From Streptomyces sp. HUAS YS2 (GTDB lineage Bacteria > Actinomycetota > Actinomycetes > Streptomycetales > Streptomycetaceae), in NCBI RefSeq assembly GCF_033343995.1, contig NZ_CP137573.1, positions 930,001-994,000 on the forward strand: 64,000 bases of DNA, in the 5' to 3' direction. The notes beneath the pieces were generated by a model, which saw only the letters and a list, made by a program, of their open reading frames with translations, was not told where the DNA came from and did no database searches. The stretch's first letter is position 1. Each line of letters opens with the position of its first letter. This document shows positions 52,243-61,260 of the stretch, in pieces. A program made the position numbers and the translations under genes.

Positions 52243-53015
52243 CGCACGGGGGCGAGCGAGAGGAAGTGCCGCAGGTAGCGCGGGTTGGTGCGGCGCAGCG
52301 ACAGCAGCACGTACAGGTCGGCGACGCCGAAGTCGGGGTCGTGCGCCGGGGCGCCGCAGACCCACGCGCCGAGCCGGAGGTAGCCGCGGAGCAGCGGCGG
52401 GAGGTCGGTGCGGCCCTCGGGCCGGGCGACGCCCTCGGCGGACCAGAGCTTGTGCGGGGTGACCCAGTACTCCTCCGGGGCGAGGTGCTTGGCCTTGACC
52501 GTGTCCCAGGTCGCCGCGGCCAGCGCGCCGCCGTCGGACAGCGGTATCGAGCAACAACCCGCCAGCCAGGTGTGTCCGGTGCGGGTCATGTAGCGGGCGA
52601 GCCCGGCCCAGATGAGGGCGATGACGGCGCCGTTGCGGTGCGCGGGGTGGACGCAGGAGCGGCCGACCTCGACGAGGTCGTGGCGGAGCGGCGCGAGCCG
52701 GGAGAGGTCGAACTCGCTCTCGGAGTAGAGGCGTCCGGCGACGGCGGCGCGGTCGGGCGGCAGCACCCGGTACGTGCCGACGATCTCGCCGGTGGACTCC
52801 TCGCGGACGAGGAGGTGGTCGCAGTAGGCGTCGAAGGCGTCGGAGTCCAGGCCGGGTTCGGGGCCGTCGAGGCGGGCGCCCATCTCGCCGGCGAAGACCT
52901 GGTGGCGCAGCCGCTGCGCGGCGCGGACCTCCTCCTGGTCACGGGCGAGGGAGACCACGTACCGGGGTTCGGCGTCGGCGGGCGGGGCTACGGCGACTGC
53001 GGACGATACGGACAT
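52239..53015 (-). CDS. OlsB-like N-acyltransferase (GNAT/hemolysin-type)
   Basis: Acyltransferase of 258 residues in the acetyltransferase_5/OlsB group, which transfers a 3-hydroxyacyl chain to ornithine. Typical segments are AQRLRHQVFAGEMGARL, DAYCDHLLVREESTGEIVGTYRVL, LVEVGRSCVHPAHRNGAVIA and IPLSDGGALAAATWDTVKAKHL. Its stop overlaps the start of the PlsC-like gene, the second enzyme of the pathway. Together they would make phosphate-free ornithine lipids; the product is inferred. Confidence 0.8.
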   Translation of the reverse strand: MSVSSAVAVAPPADAEPRYVVSLARDQEEVRAAQRLRHQVFAGEMGARLDGPEPGLDSDAFDAYCDHLLVREESTGEIVGTYRVLPPDRAAVAGRLYSESEFDLSRLAPLRHDLVEVGRSCVHPAHRNGAVIALIWAGLARYMTRTGHTWLAGCCSIPLSDGGALAAATWDTVKAKHLAPEEYWVTPHKLWSAEGVARPEGRTDLPPLLRGYLRLGAWVCGAPAHDPDFGVADLYVLLSLRRTNPRYLRHFLSLAPVR

Positions 53016-53159
53016 GTCGTGATCCTCCGGCGTACGGAAGGCGGGTGGTGGAGCGCGGACCGCCGGGTGGGTGGTCCGGCTCCTTACTTCTTCCGTGACC
53101 GGCTGGATTCGACATGACGGCGCGGGGGCCCGTGGATGTGCGACGGCTGAATGACCGGG

Positions 53160-54410
53160 TCACTCCGCGAGCGAGCCGGAGATCGCCTCGGACGCCTCCT
53201 TCGCCGCCCGAGCGGGGTCCTCGCCCTGGAGCACGGCCGTCATGTACGGCTTGATGGGGTTGGCGGCCTCGACGGCGGCCCACTGGGGCGAGTTGGGCGT
53301 GGCCCGGCCGCGGGCCGCGCCGACGGCCATGACGCGGGTGGCCTCCTGGCCCTCGACGACCCCGGCGAGGGTGGTCTTGTTGGGGACGTAGTTCATGGTG
53401 CGGGCGAGGTCGGTCTGCCACTTCTCGCCGGCCAGCGCCTTGACGACGTCGATGGCCGCGGCCCGCTGCGGGGCGTTCGCGGGGACGATCAGGTCGGAGC
53501 CGCCGGTGAACACGGCGCACGGCTTGCCGGCGGCCTTGCCGGGTATCGGGAAGAAGCCCAGCTTGTCCTGGAGCCCGGGGTTCTGCTTGACGATCGCGGC
53601 GGCTACGCCCGGGGTGCCGATGATCTGGGCGACGTCGCCCTTGGCGAAGACCCCGGACTGCGGCGGGGTCTCCTCGTCGGCGTCCCGGGGTCCGTTGCCG
53701 AGTGCCTGGAGCTCCTTGTAGAAGGCCATGCCGCGCAGCGCCTCCGGGCTGTCCAGGGTGCCGGTCCACGCGCCGCCCCGGTCGACGGCGAGCTCGCCGC
53801 CCTCGTCCCAGATGAAGCCGGCGAGGGTGTACCAGTCCTGGCCGGCGAGGTAGATGCCCTGGCTGCCGCTGCGGTTGATCTTCCGGGTGTCCTCGATCCA
53901 CTCCTTGCGGGTGGCCGGGGGCTCGTCGACGCCGGCCCGCTCGAAGAGGTCCTTGTTGTAGATCACCACCCGGTTGGCCGCGTACCAGGGGATGCCGTAC
54001 TGCCGGCCGTCGATGCTGCCGGGCTGGGCGAGGCCGGGCAGCCAGTCCTTGGAGCCGAGGTCGCGGACGGACTCCAGGGTGAGGTCGTACAGCTTGTCGG
54101 TGTCGGCGTACTGCGCGACCTGGGTGTTGCCGACCTCGATGACGTCGGGGCCGTCGGCGGTGCCCTCGATGGCGGCGGTGACCTTCGCGCCGATGCCGGT
54201 CCACTCCTGGAAGGTGAACTTCAGCTCGACGTCGTGCTCGGCCTCGTACTCGTCGGTGAACCGCTCGAGGAACTCGTCGGTGACGCTGTCCTTCATCAGC
54301 CAGACGCTGACGGTGCGGGAGTCGGACCCGCCGCCGGGGAGGAGTCCGCAGCCGCCGAGCGCGACGGCGGTCACGACCACCAGGGGACATGCGAGCAAGC
54401 GGTTCTTCAC
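53160..54410 (-). CDS. Sugar-binding lipoprotein of an ABC importer (DasA-like)
   Basis: Extracellular solute-binding protein of 416 residues (family 1). A lipoprotein signal (LVVVTAVALGGC) leads into TVSVWLMKDSVTDEFLERF, PDVIEVGNTQVAQYADTDKL and YGIPWYAANRVVIYNKDLFE, which resemble chito-oligosaccharide/sugar-binding proteins such as DasA. The Cys in GGCG is lipidated and anchors it outside the membrane. Start GTG 54410. No permease or ATPase gene is adjacent, so it is an orphan that must share components. A DasR-box-like palindrome overlaps its predicted promoter. Confidence 0.83.
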   Translation of the reverse strand: MKNRLLACPLVVVTAVALGGCGLLPGGGSDSRTVSVWLMKDSVTDEFLERFTDEYEAEHDVELKFTFQEWTGIGAKVTAAIEGTADGPDVIEVGNTQVAQYADTDKLYDLTLESVRDLGSKDWLPGLAQPGSIDGRQYGIPWYAANRVVIYNKDLFERAGVDEPPATRKEWIEDTRKINRSGSQGIYLAGQDWYTLAGFIWDEGGELAVDRGGAWTGTLDSPEALRGMAFYKELQALGNGPRDADEETPPQSGVFAKGDVAQIIGTPGVAAAIVKQNPGLQDKLGFFPIPGKAAGKPCAVFTGGSDLIVPANAPQRAAAIDVVKALAGEKWQTDLARTMNYVPNKTTLAGVVEGQEATRVMAVGAARGRATPNSPQWAAVEAANPIKPYMTAVLQGEDPARAAKEASEAISGSLAE

Positions 54411-54504
54411 GGGGTCACCTTCGCGGACGGGCGTTCGGGGCGGGGCATGGGGAGGGGACCCGACGTGGGGGGCCGAACGCACGGTTCGCACGGGTGTGGC
54501 CTGG

Positions 54505-54533
54505 ATTCTGGTCTGGACCAATGAGGAGGTCAA
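54505..54533 (-). promoter_or_regulatory. Predicted promoter with DasR-box-like operator
   Basis: On the minus strand TTGACC (54528-54533) is 17 bases from CAGAAT (54505-54510). Within it, TGGTCTGGACCA (54509-54520) differs at one base from the dre core TGGTCTAGACCA bound by the GntR-type repressor DasR. It lies about 100 bp before the sugar-binding protein gene. Confidence 0.6.
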
Positions 54534-54642
54534 GCCCCTGAAGCTCACGTTCCGGCCCAGGCCGCCGAACCGGCGCCACGGATCGCGGACCCGGCGGGTG
54601 TGGGGCACGGTGGAGAGAACGCACCGAGAGGAGCCCGACCCC

Positions 54643-54858
54643 ATGTCGAACCACACCTACCGCGTCACCGAGATCGTCGGCACGTCCACCGAGGGCGTCG
54701 ACCAGGCCATCCGCAACGGCATCGAGCGAGCCTCCCAGAAGCTCCGCGGGCTCGACTGGTTCGAGGTCACCCAGGTACGCGGGCATCTGGTCGACGGGGC
54801 GATCGAGCACTACCAGGTCGGCCTGAAGGTCGGCTTCCGCCTCGAGGACGGCGACTGA
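54643..54858 (+). CDS. Dodecin flavin-binding protein
   Basis: Small protein of 71 residues forming a hollow dodecamer that stores flavin. The whole family pattern is present: TYRVTEIVGTSTEGVDQAI, helix NGIERASQKL, then LDWFEVTQVRG with the flavin-stacking W39 and IEHYQVGLKVGFRLE. GAGAGGAG precedes the ATG. It is divergent from the sugar-binding protein, with the candidate DasR site between them. Confidence 0.92.
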   Translation: MSNHTYRVTEIVGTSTEGVDQAIRNGIERASQKLRGLDWFEVTQVRGHLVDGAIEHYQVGLKVGFRLEDGD

Positions 54859-54935
54859 CGCCCTCCGCCCGACGGCGACCGACACCGGCGTGCCCGCCCC
54901 GGGAATCCCCCGGCCGGCCGGGCGTTGAACGGTAG

Positions 54936-56012
54936 GTGAGCCACGTCATCGCGGACACCCGCTTCTCCGTACTCGACCGCTCCCGGACCCGCGAGGGCCA
55001 GGAGGGCGGCCAGGCGCTGCGCGACACCGTGCGGCTGGCCCAGGAGCTGGAGGCGCTCGGCTACCACCGGTTCTGGGTGTCCGAGCATCACAGCGTGCCC
55101 GGGGTCGCCGGGTCCGCGCCGACCGTCCTCGCCGCCGCCGTGGCCGCGGCCACCCGGACCATCCGGGTGGGCACCGGCGGCGTCATGCTGCCGAACCACC
55201 AGCCGATGGTGGTGGCCGAGCAGTTCGGCGTCCTGGAGTCGCTCTTCCCGGGCCGGATCGACATGGGCCTCGGCCGCTCCGTCGGGTTCACCGACGGCAT
55301 CCGCCGGGCCCTAGGCCGGGACAAGGACGACGCCGGGCGCTTCGCCGAGCAGCTCGACGAGCTGCTCGGCTGGTTCGACGGCAGCCAGCGGGCCCACCCC
55401 CAGGTGCACGCCCGTCCGGCCGAGGGCCTGCGCGTCCCGCCGTACGTGCTGGCCACCGGCGAGGGCGCGGCGATCGCGGCCGCCGCCGGGCTGCCTCTGG
55501 TCATCGGCGACCTGCGCGGCCGCGACCGGATGCTGGCCGCGATCGACGGCTACCGGTCGGCGTTCCGCCCCTCCGCGTGGGCCGAGGAGCCGTACGTCGT
55601 CGTGTCGGGCACGGTCGCGGTCGCCGGCACCGAGGACGCGGCGCGCCGTCTGCTGCTGCCGGAGGCCTGGTCGATGGCGTACTCCCGCACCCACGGCGTC
55701 TTCCCTCCGCTGCTTCCGCCGGAGCGCATCGAGTCCCTGACGATGACGGAGAAGGAACGCGGCTTCTACGAGCAGGGGCTGCGCGGCCACTTGTACGGCA
55801 CCGGGGAGCACGTCCGCGAGGCGCTGGAGGAGCTGGTGAAGGAGAGCGGCGCGCAGGAGGTGCTGGTGACCACGAGCACGTACGACCGCGGGGCGCTGCT
55901 CGACTCCTTCCGCGGCCTGGCGCGGGCGGTGGGCCTCCCCGGGGCCGGGGCCGAGGCCGCCGGGGCCGATTCCGCCGGCCTCCCGCAGGCTGAGGCCGAC
56001 GCGCCCGCCTAG
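54936..56012 (+). CDS. Luciferase-like flavin-dependent monooxygenase
   Basis: LLM-class flavoenzyme of 358 residues. Barrel segments RFSVLDRSRTREGQ, YHRFWVSEHHSVPGVAGSAP, IRVGTGGVMLPNHQPMVVAEQF and DMGLGRSVGFTDG match the MsnO8-like group. An Ala/Gly-rich C-terminal tail follows the barrel. It follows dodecin on the same strand (77 bp) and precedes the UvrA-like gene by 10 bp, so it may be in one unit with both. Substrate unknown. Confidence 0.82.
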   Translation: MSHVIADTRFSVLDRSRTREGQEGGQALRDTVRLAQELEALGYHRFWVSEHHSVPGVAGSAPTVLAAAVAAATRTIRVGTGGVMLPNHQPMVVAEQFGVLESLFPGRIDMGLGRSVGFTDGIRRALGRDKDDAGRFAEQLDELLGWFDGSQRAHPQVHARPAEGLRVPPYVLATGEGAAIAAAAGLPLVIGDLRGRDRMLAAIDGYRSAFRPSAWAEEPYVVVSGTVAVAGTEDAARRLLLPEAWSMAYSRTHGVFPPLLPPERIESLTMTEKERGFYEQGLRGHLYGTGEHVREALEELVKESGAQEVLVTTSTYDRGALLDSFRGLARAVGLPGAGAEAAGADSAGLPQAEADAPA

Positions 56013-56022
56013 ACTCGGCCCC

Positions 56023-58416
56023 ATGCACGGCGCCACCCCGCAGGTCTCCGCCCACCGGCCCGCTCCCCCACCCGGCGCCGCCCCGCACGACCCGTTCGTC
56101 CGGGTGCGCGGGGCCCGTGAGCACAATCTGCGCGACGTCGACGTGGACCTGCCGCGCGACGCCCTCACCGTCTTCACCGGCGTCTCCGGCTCCGGCAAGT
56201 CCTCGCTCGCGTTCGGCACCGTCTACGCCGAGGCGCAGCGCCGCTACTTCGAGTCCGTCGCGCCGTACGCGCGGCGGCTCATCCACCAGGCCGGCGCGCC
56301 GAAGGTCGGGGAGATCACCGGACTGCCGCCGGCCGTCTCGCTGGAGCAGCGCCGCGCCGCGCCGAACGCGCGGTCCTCGGTCGGCACGGTCACCACGCTC
56401 TCCAACTCGCTGCGCATGCTGTACTCGCGGGCCGGTGAGTACCCGCCGGGCGCGCCCCGGCTCGACTCGGACGCCTTCTCCCCGAACACCGCCACCGGGG
56501 CCTGCCCCGAGTGCCAGGGCCTGGGCCGGGTGCACACCACCAGCGAGGAACTACTCGTCCCGGACGCCTCGCTGTCGATCCGCGAGGGGGCGATCGCGGC
56601 CTGGCCGGGGGCCTGGCAGGGCAAGAACCTGCGGGACGTCCTGGACGCGCTGGGTCACGACGTCGACCGGCCGTGGCGGGAGCTGGATCCGAAGGACCGC
56701 GAGTGGATCCTGTTCACCGACGAGCAGCCGGTCGTGACGGTCCATCCGGTACGGGAGGCGGGGCGCATTCAACGCCCGTACCAGGGCACGTACATGAGCG
56801 CCCGGCGGTACGTGACGCACACCTTCGCCGACTCCAAGAGCGCGACGCTGCGCGCGAAGGCGGAGCGGTTCCTGACCAGTGCGCCCTGCCCGGCGTGCGG
56901 GGGCCGGCGGCTGCGGCCGGAGGCTCTGGCGGTGACGTTCGCCGGGCGCACGATCGCGGAGCTGGCGGCGCTGCCGCTGACGACGCTGGCGGAGGTGCTG
57001 GGCCCGGCGGGCGGTCGCGACGAGACGGCCCGGGTGCTGACCGACGACCTGGTCGCCCGGATCGGGACGGTCACCGAACTCGGCCTGGGCTATCTGAGCC
57101 TGGACCGCGCGACCCCGACCCTGTCCAACGGCGAGCTGCAACGACTGCGTCTCGCCACGCAGTTGCGGTCCGGGCTGTTCGGGGTGGTGTACGTCCTCGA
57201 CGAGCCGTCGGCGGGGCTGCACCCGGCGGACACCGAGGCACTGCTCGTGGTCCTGGACCGGCTGAAGGCGGCCGGGAACACGGTGTTCGTGGTGGAGCAC
57301 CATCTGGACGTGGTGCGGCACGCGGACTGGCTGGTGGACGTGGGCCCGCGGGCCGGGGTGCACGGCGGCCGGGTGCTGCACAGCGGTCCGCCGGAGACGC
57401 TGGCCGCTGTCGCGGAGTCGGCGACCCGCCGCTACCTCTTCGACCGCGGGCCCCTTCCCGACCGTCGGGTGCGGGAACCGGTGGGCTGGCTGCGCACCGG
57501 TCCGGTCACCCGGCACAACCTGGTGGACCTGGACGCGGCCTTCCCGCTCGGCGTGCTGACGGCGGTCACCGGCGTCTCCGGTTCGGGCAAGTCGACGCTG
57601 GTCGGCGTACTGACGGCGGAGCTGGAGGGTGTGGAGCGGGTGGTGACGGTGGATCAGCGTCCGATCGGACGTACGCCCCGCTCCAACCCGGCGACATACA
57701 CGGGGCTGTTCGACGTGGTGCGCAAGCAGTTCGCTGCCACGGACGAGGCCCGGGAGCGCGGTTACAAGGCGGGGCGGTTCTCGTTCAACGTGGCGGGAGG
57801 CCGCTGCGAGACCTGCCAGGGCGAGGGCTTCGTCTCGGTGGAGCTGCTGTTCCTGCCGAGCACGTACGCCCCCTGCCCGGAGTGCCACGGTGCCCGCTAC
57901 AACGCCGAGACGCTCCAGGTGCGGCTGGGCGGGCTGACGGTCGCCGAGGTGCTCGACCTCACGGTGGAATCGGCGGCGGAGTTCCTTGCCGACACCCCGG
58001 CCGCCGCCCGGATCCTGCGTACCCTCCTGGACGTCGGTCTCGGCTACCTCCGGCTCGGCCAGCCCGCCACGGAGCTCTCGGGCGGCGAGGCGCAGCGCAT
58101 CAAACTCGCCGCCGAACTCCAGGCCGTACGGCGCGCCCACACCCTCTACGTCCTCGACGAGCCCACGACGGGCCTGCACCCGGCTGACGTGGAGGTCCTG
58201 ATGACCCAGCTGAACGCCCTGGTGGACACCGGCCACACGGTCGTCGTGGTCGAGCACGACATGGACGTGGTGGCCGCCGCCGACTGGGTCGTCGACCTGG
58301 GACCGGGCGGCGGCGCGGCCGGCGGCCGGATCGTCGCCGAGGGCCCGCCGGCGGCGGTCGCCGGTACGGCCGGCAGCAGGACCGCTCCCTACCTCGCGCG
58401 GGCCCTCGGGGCCTGA
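56023..58416 (+). CDS. UvrA-family ATPase (UvrA2-like)
   Basis: DNA-binding ABC ATPase of 797 residues, resembling the short UvrA paralogue group (UvrA2/DrrC) rather than the 950-residue UvrA. First Walker A GVSGSGKSS, zinc site CPECQGLGRVH with PCPACGGRRL, signature LSNGELQRLRLA, Walker B VYVLDEPSAGLHP; then second Walker A GVSGSGKST, zinc site CETCQGEG...CPECHGARYN, signature LSGGEAQRIKLA, Walker B LYVLDEPTTGLHP. Shortness suggests part of the UvrB-binding region is missing. Such paralogues aid tolerance to DNA-binding drugs. A strong hairpin follows. Confidence 0.87.
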   Translation: MHGATPQVSAHRPAPPPGAAPHDPFVRVRGAREHNLRDVDVDLPRDALTVFTGVSGSGKSSLAFGTVYAEAQRRYFESVAPYARRLIHQAGAPKVGEITGLPPAVSLEQRRAAPNARSSVGTVTTLSNSLRMLYSRAGEYPPGAPRLDSDAFSPNTATGACPECQGLGRVHTTSEELLVPDASLSIREGAIAAWPGAWQGKNLRDVLDALGHDVDRPWRELDPKDREWILFTDEQPVVTVHPVREAGRIQRPYQGTYMSARRYVTHTFADSKSATLRAKAERFLTSAPCPACGGRRLRPEALAVTFAGRTIAELAALPLTTLAEVLGPAGGRDETARVLTDDLVARIGTVTELGLGYLSLDRATPTLSNGELQRLRLATQLRSGLFGVVYVLDEPSAGLHPADTEALLVVLDRLKAAGNTVFVVEHHLDVVRHADWLVDVGPRAGVHGGRVLHSGPPETLAAVAESATRRYLFDRGPLPDRRVREPVGWLRTGPVTRHNLVDLDAAFPLGVLTAVTGVSGSGKSTLVGVLTAELEGVERVVTVDQRPIGRTPRSNPATYTGLFDVVRKQFAATDEARERGYKAGRFSFNVAGGRCETCQGEGFVSVELLFLPSTYAPCPECHGARYNAETLQVRLGGLTVAEVLDLTVESAAEFLADTPAAARILRTLLDVGLGYLRLGQPATELSGGEAQRIKLAAELQAVRRAHTLYVLDEPTTGLHPADVEVLMTQLNALVDTGHTVVVVEHDMDVVAAADWVVDLGPGGGAAGGRIVAEGPPAAVAGTAGSRTAPYLARALGA

Positions 58417-58417
58417 G

Positions 58418-58455
58418 GCCCGGCGGGGGTGTACCTGGATACACCCCCGCCGGGC
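58418..58455 (+). terminator. Terminator after the UvrA-like gene
   Basis: Perfect 16-bp stem, GCCCGGCGGGGGTGTA (58418-58433) with 58440-58455, and a 6-base loop, starting right after the stop codon. Confidence 0.75.
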
Positions 58456-58538
58456 AGCCGGCCCCAGGGACCGGGACCGCGCCGGACGGCAGAGTCGACG
58501 GCGACGGAAACGGAACCGAGCGACGGGGAGGCCGCGGT

Positions 58539-59369
58539 ATGCGGGTGCGGGGTTGGAAGGCGGAGACGGGGGTGTTCCTCGGCGTCGCGTTCGTGGCGGC
58601 GGGGATCCTCGGGGCGGTGCAGCCGGCGACGGGGGTACCGCCCGTGGTGGTCCAGTTGACCCAGTTCGGTCCGGCGGCGGGGGTCCTCGTAGTGGCGCTC
58701 CTCTGGCCGTCGCGGATCCGGGCGCGGCTTGCGGGGGCGCTGCCCCGGCGGATGTCGCCCCCCGCGTACGAGGCCGGGCGCGCGCCCGGTCCGGAGCGCG
58801 CGGCGCGCCCCGGTGTGCGGCTGCTCCTGACGGCGCCGTTGATCATCGTTCTCGCCGCGGGCGGATACGCCTGGTGGTCGGGCGACCCCGTGGTCTCCGA
58901 TCCGCGCGGCCTGGAGCACTCGTTCGCGCTGATCGCGGCGGCGCAGCTGGTCGGTGCGTGCGGGGAGGAGGTCGGCTGGCGCTGTCTGCTCCAGCCGATG
59001 CTGGCGGACCGGTTCGAGCCGCTCGCGGCCTCCGTCCTGGTCGGGGCGGTGTGGGGGGTGTGGCACGTGGGCGTGTTCGCGCAGGCTCCGGCGTACGCGG
59101 CCGGATTCCTGACGGCGACGGTGGCGATGTCGGTCGTCCTCGGGCTCGCTCTCGAGCGGGTGCGGTCCGGCCGACTGCTGTTCGCCGGCGGCTTCCACGC
59201 CCTGGTCAATCTGGGGATGCTGCTCTTCATGGACGAGGAGTCCGGAGCGGTGGCGCCGATGGTGCTGTTCGCCGGCGCCTGCCTGGTCGCGGCGGCGCCC
59301 TGGGTGCTGCGGGCGGTGGGCCGAGCGCCGGCGGATACGATCGCCGCGGCGCGACGGAGCGCGCTCTGA
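58539..59369 (+). CDS. CPBP-family intramembrane glutamic protease
   Basis: Membrane protein of 276 residues with about seven hydrophobic helices. The family catalytic motifs are present: EEVGWRCLLQP (E-E-x-x-x-R) and VWGVWHVG (histidine in the W-x-x-x-H helix), plus a third helix with FHALVNLGM. Bacterial members cleave or process prenyl-linked or bacteriocin-related substrates. GGGGAGG precedes the ATG. It is followed after 1 bp by the histidine-kinase gene, so it is co-expressed with that pair. Confidence 0.8.
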   Translation: MRVRGWKAETGVFLGVAFVAAGILGAVQPATGVPPVVVQLTQFGPAAGVLVVALLWPSRIRARLAGALPRRMSPPAYEAGRAPGPERAARPGVRLLLTAPLIIVLAAGGYAWWSGDPVVSDPRGLEHSFALIAAAQLVGACGEEVGWRCLLQPMLADRFEPLAASVLVGAVWGVWHVGVFAQAPAYAAGFLTATVAMSVVLGLALERVRSGRLLFAGGFHALVNLGMLLFMDEESGAVAPMVLFAGACLVAAAPWVLRAVGRAPADTIAAARRSAL

Positions 59370-59370
59370 C

Positions 59371-60639
59371 ATGGGGGTTCGACCGGTGGGGAGAGGACGG
59401 GGCGCCTGGATCGCCCTCGGGCGATGCCAACTGCGGTCCCTGGACGCCCTCGTGCTCCCCCTGTTCGGCGGGCTCGTGGTGGCCGCGCTGCTCCTGCTGC
59501 CGGTGGGCCTCGGCTTCCCGCTCCTGCCGCCCGCGGCGGCGGCGCTGCGCCGGCGCTCCGACCGGCAGCGGGCCCGGGCGGCCGACCGGTCCGGCCTGCC
59601 CGTCAGTCCGCCCGAGCCGCTTCCCCGCACCACCCGGGCGATCCTCGGCGACGAGGGGTTCTGGCGCGATGTGCGCTGGGCGTGGTGCGAGCCGCTGACG
59701 GGCGGGCTGCTCGTCGCGGTCCCGCTGTCGCTGTTCTGGTACGGGGTGTTCGGGGTGCTGGTGCAGCCGTTCGTCTGGCGGCTGTTGGGGGACGAGAACT
59801 GGTACGCCTTCGTGCCCGTCCGGTCCACCGCGACCATGCTGGCCGCGCTGCTCCTCGGCGCCGGGTTCCTCGCGTCCGCGGTGGCCCTCGCGCCCCGGAC
59901 GCTCGCGGGGCACGCCCGCTGGACCCGGTGGGCGCTGTCCGCCCCGTACACGACCGAACTCGTCCGCAGGATCGATCACCTCACCGGCACCCGGGCCGAC
60001 GCGCTCGACGTCCAGGCCGCCGAACTCCGCCGTATCGAGCGGGACCTGCACGACGGGGCGCAGGCCCGTCTGGTGGCGCTCGGGATGACGCTGGAGGAGG
60101 CGACCCGGCTTCTCGACAGCGATCCGGCGGCGGCGCGTGCGCTGCTCGTCGAGGTGCGGTCGGTCTCGGAGCGGGCCCTGCAGGACCTGCGGGAGCTGGT
60201 CCACGGCATCCTGCCGCCGGTGCTCGCCGACCGGGGACTCGGCGACGCGGTGCGCTCGCTGGCCCTGGACAGCTTCCTGGACGTCGACGTCGACGTCGCC
60301 CTGCCGCCCGGCCGGTTCCCCGCGGCCGTGGAGTCCGCCGCGTACTTCGCGGTGGCCGAACTGCTCGCCAACGCGGCCAAGCACTCCGGCGCGCGGGAGG
60401 TCCGCATCGGCCTCGGCCACCGCGACGACGTCCTCCGGGTCAGCGTCGCCGACGACGGCCGGGGCGGGGCCGAGGCGTCCCGGGACACCGGCGGGCTGGC
60501 GGGCGTACGACGACGGCTGCTCGCCTTCGACGGAACCCTCGCCCTGCACAGTCCGCCGGGCGGACCCACCCTCGCGACCCTGGAGATACCGTGCGCGTCG
60601 TCCTCGCCGAAGACCTCTTCCTGCTCCGGGACGGGCTGA
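59371..60639 (+). CDS. Sensor histidine kinase (NarX-type)
   Basis: Membrane kinase of 422 residues with about four hydrophobic segments (residues 25-55, 112-140, 150-175), then the phosphorylation helix with H227 in RIERDLHDGAQARLVALG and the ATPase domain (AELLANAAKHSGA; DDGRGG; GGLAGVRRRL). The final residues are encoded by the overlap with the downstream response regulator (49 bp). Signal unknown; co-transcribed with the CPBP protease. Confidence 0.87.
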   Translation: MGVRPVGRGRGAWIALGRCQLRSLDALVLPLFGGLVVAALLLLPVGLGFPLLPPAAAALRRRSDRQRARAADRSGLPVSPPEPLPRTTRAILGDEGFWRDVRWAWCEPLTGGLLVAVPLSLFWYGVFGVLVQPFVWRLLGDENWYAFVPVRSTATMLAALLLGAGFLASAVALAPRTLAGHARWTRWALSAPYTTELVRRIDHLTGTRADALDVQAAELRRIERDLHDGAQARLVALGMTLEEATRLLDSDPAAARALLVEVRSVSERALQDLRELVHGILPPVLADRGLGDAVRSLALDSFLDVDVDVALPPGRFPAAVESAAYFAVAELLANAAKHSGAREVRIGLGHRDDVLRVSVADDGRGGAEASRDTGGLAGVRRRLLAFDGTLALHSPPGGPTLATLEIPCASSSPKTSSCSGTG

Positions 60640-61235
60640 CCCGGACCCTCCAGGAGCACGGCTGCGAGGTGGTCGCGGCCGTGGACAACCATCCCGCGCT
60701 GGTGCGCGCGCTGCGCGAGGAGCGGCCGGACGTCGCCGTGATCGACGTCCGGCTGCCGCCGGGCTTCACCGACGAGGGCCTGCGGGCCGCGCTGGACGCC
60801 CGCCGGGAGCGGCCGGGCCTGCCGGTACTGATCCTGTCCCAGTACGTCGACCAGCTGTACGCGCAGGAGTTGCTGGCCGGCGGGGAGGGGGCGGTCGGCT
60901 ATCTCCTGAAGGACCGGGTGACGCACACGGCCCAGTTCGTCGACGCGGTACGGACGGTCGCCGCGGGCGGCACGGTCCTCGACCCGCAGGTCGTGGCCCG
61001 GCTGCTGGCCCGCGGCGACGCCCGCGGGAACACCGCGCAGCTGACCCCGCGGGAGCACGAGGTCCTGCGGCTGATGGCCGAGGGTCGCTCGAACGCGGCG
61101 ATCGCCCACACCCTCCACGTCAGCGAGAGCGCGGTCGCCAAGCACACGGCGAGCATCTTCGCCAAGCTGCGGATCGAGCCGTCCGCCGACGACAACCGGC
61201 GCGTCCTCGCCGTCCTCGCCCACCTGCGCCGCTGA
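60591..61235 (+). CDS. LuxR-family response regulator
   Basis: DNA-binding regulator of 214 residues. The receiver has E7/D8, phosphoacceptor D52 in VIDVRLPPGF, and K in GYLLKDRVTH; the C-terminal HTH reads LTPREHEVLRLMAEGRSNAA followed by ESAVAKHTASIFAKLR. GTG 60591 was chosen because the receiver domain begins there and GGAG lies 6 bases upstream. It is the partner of the kinase that it overlaps; target genes unknown. A convergent gap of only 25 bp separates it from sdhB. Confidence 0.88.
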   Translation: MRVVLAEDLFLLRDGLTRTLQEHGCEVVAAVDNHPALVRALREERPDVAVIDVRLPPGFTDEGLRAALDARRERPGLPVLILSQYVDQLYAQELLAGGEGAVGYLLKDRVTHTAQFVDAVRTVAAGGTVLDPQVVARLLARGDARGNTAQLTPREHEVLRLMAEGRSNAAIAHTLHVSESAVAKHTASIFAKLRIEPSADDNRRVLAVLAHLRR

Positions 61236-61260
61236 GACGCCGCCCGTCGGCCGAGGCCCG

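Noticed and set aside
58539..61235. CPBP protease and two-component genes considered as a bacteriocin locus
   Set aside because: No small precursor peptide with a leader or modification enzyme was seen nearby.
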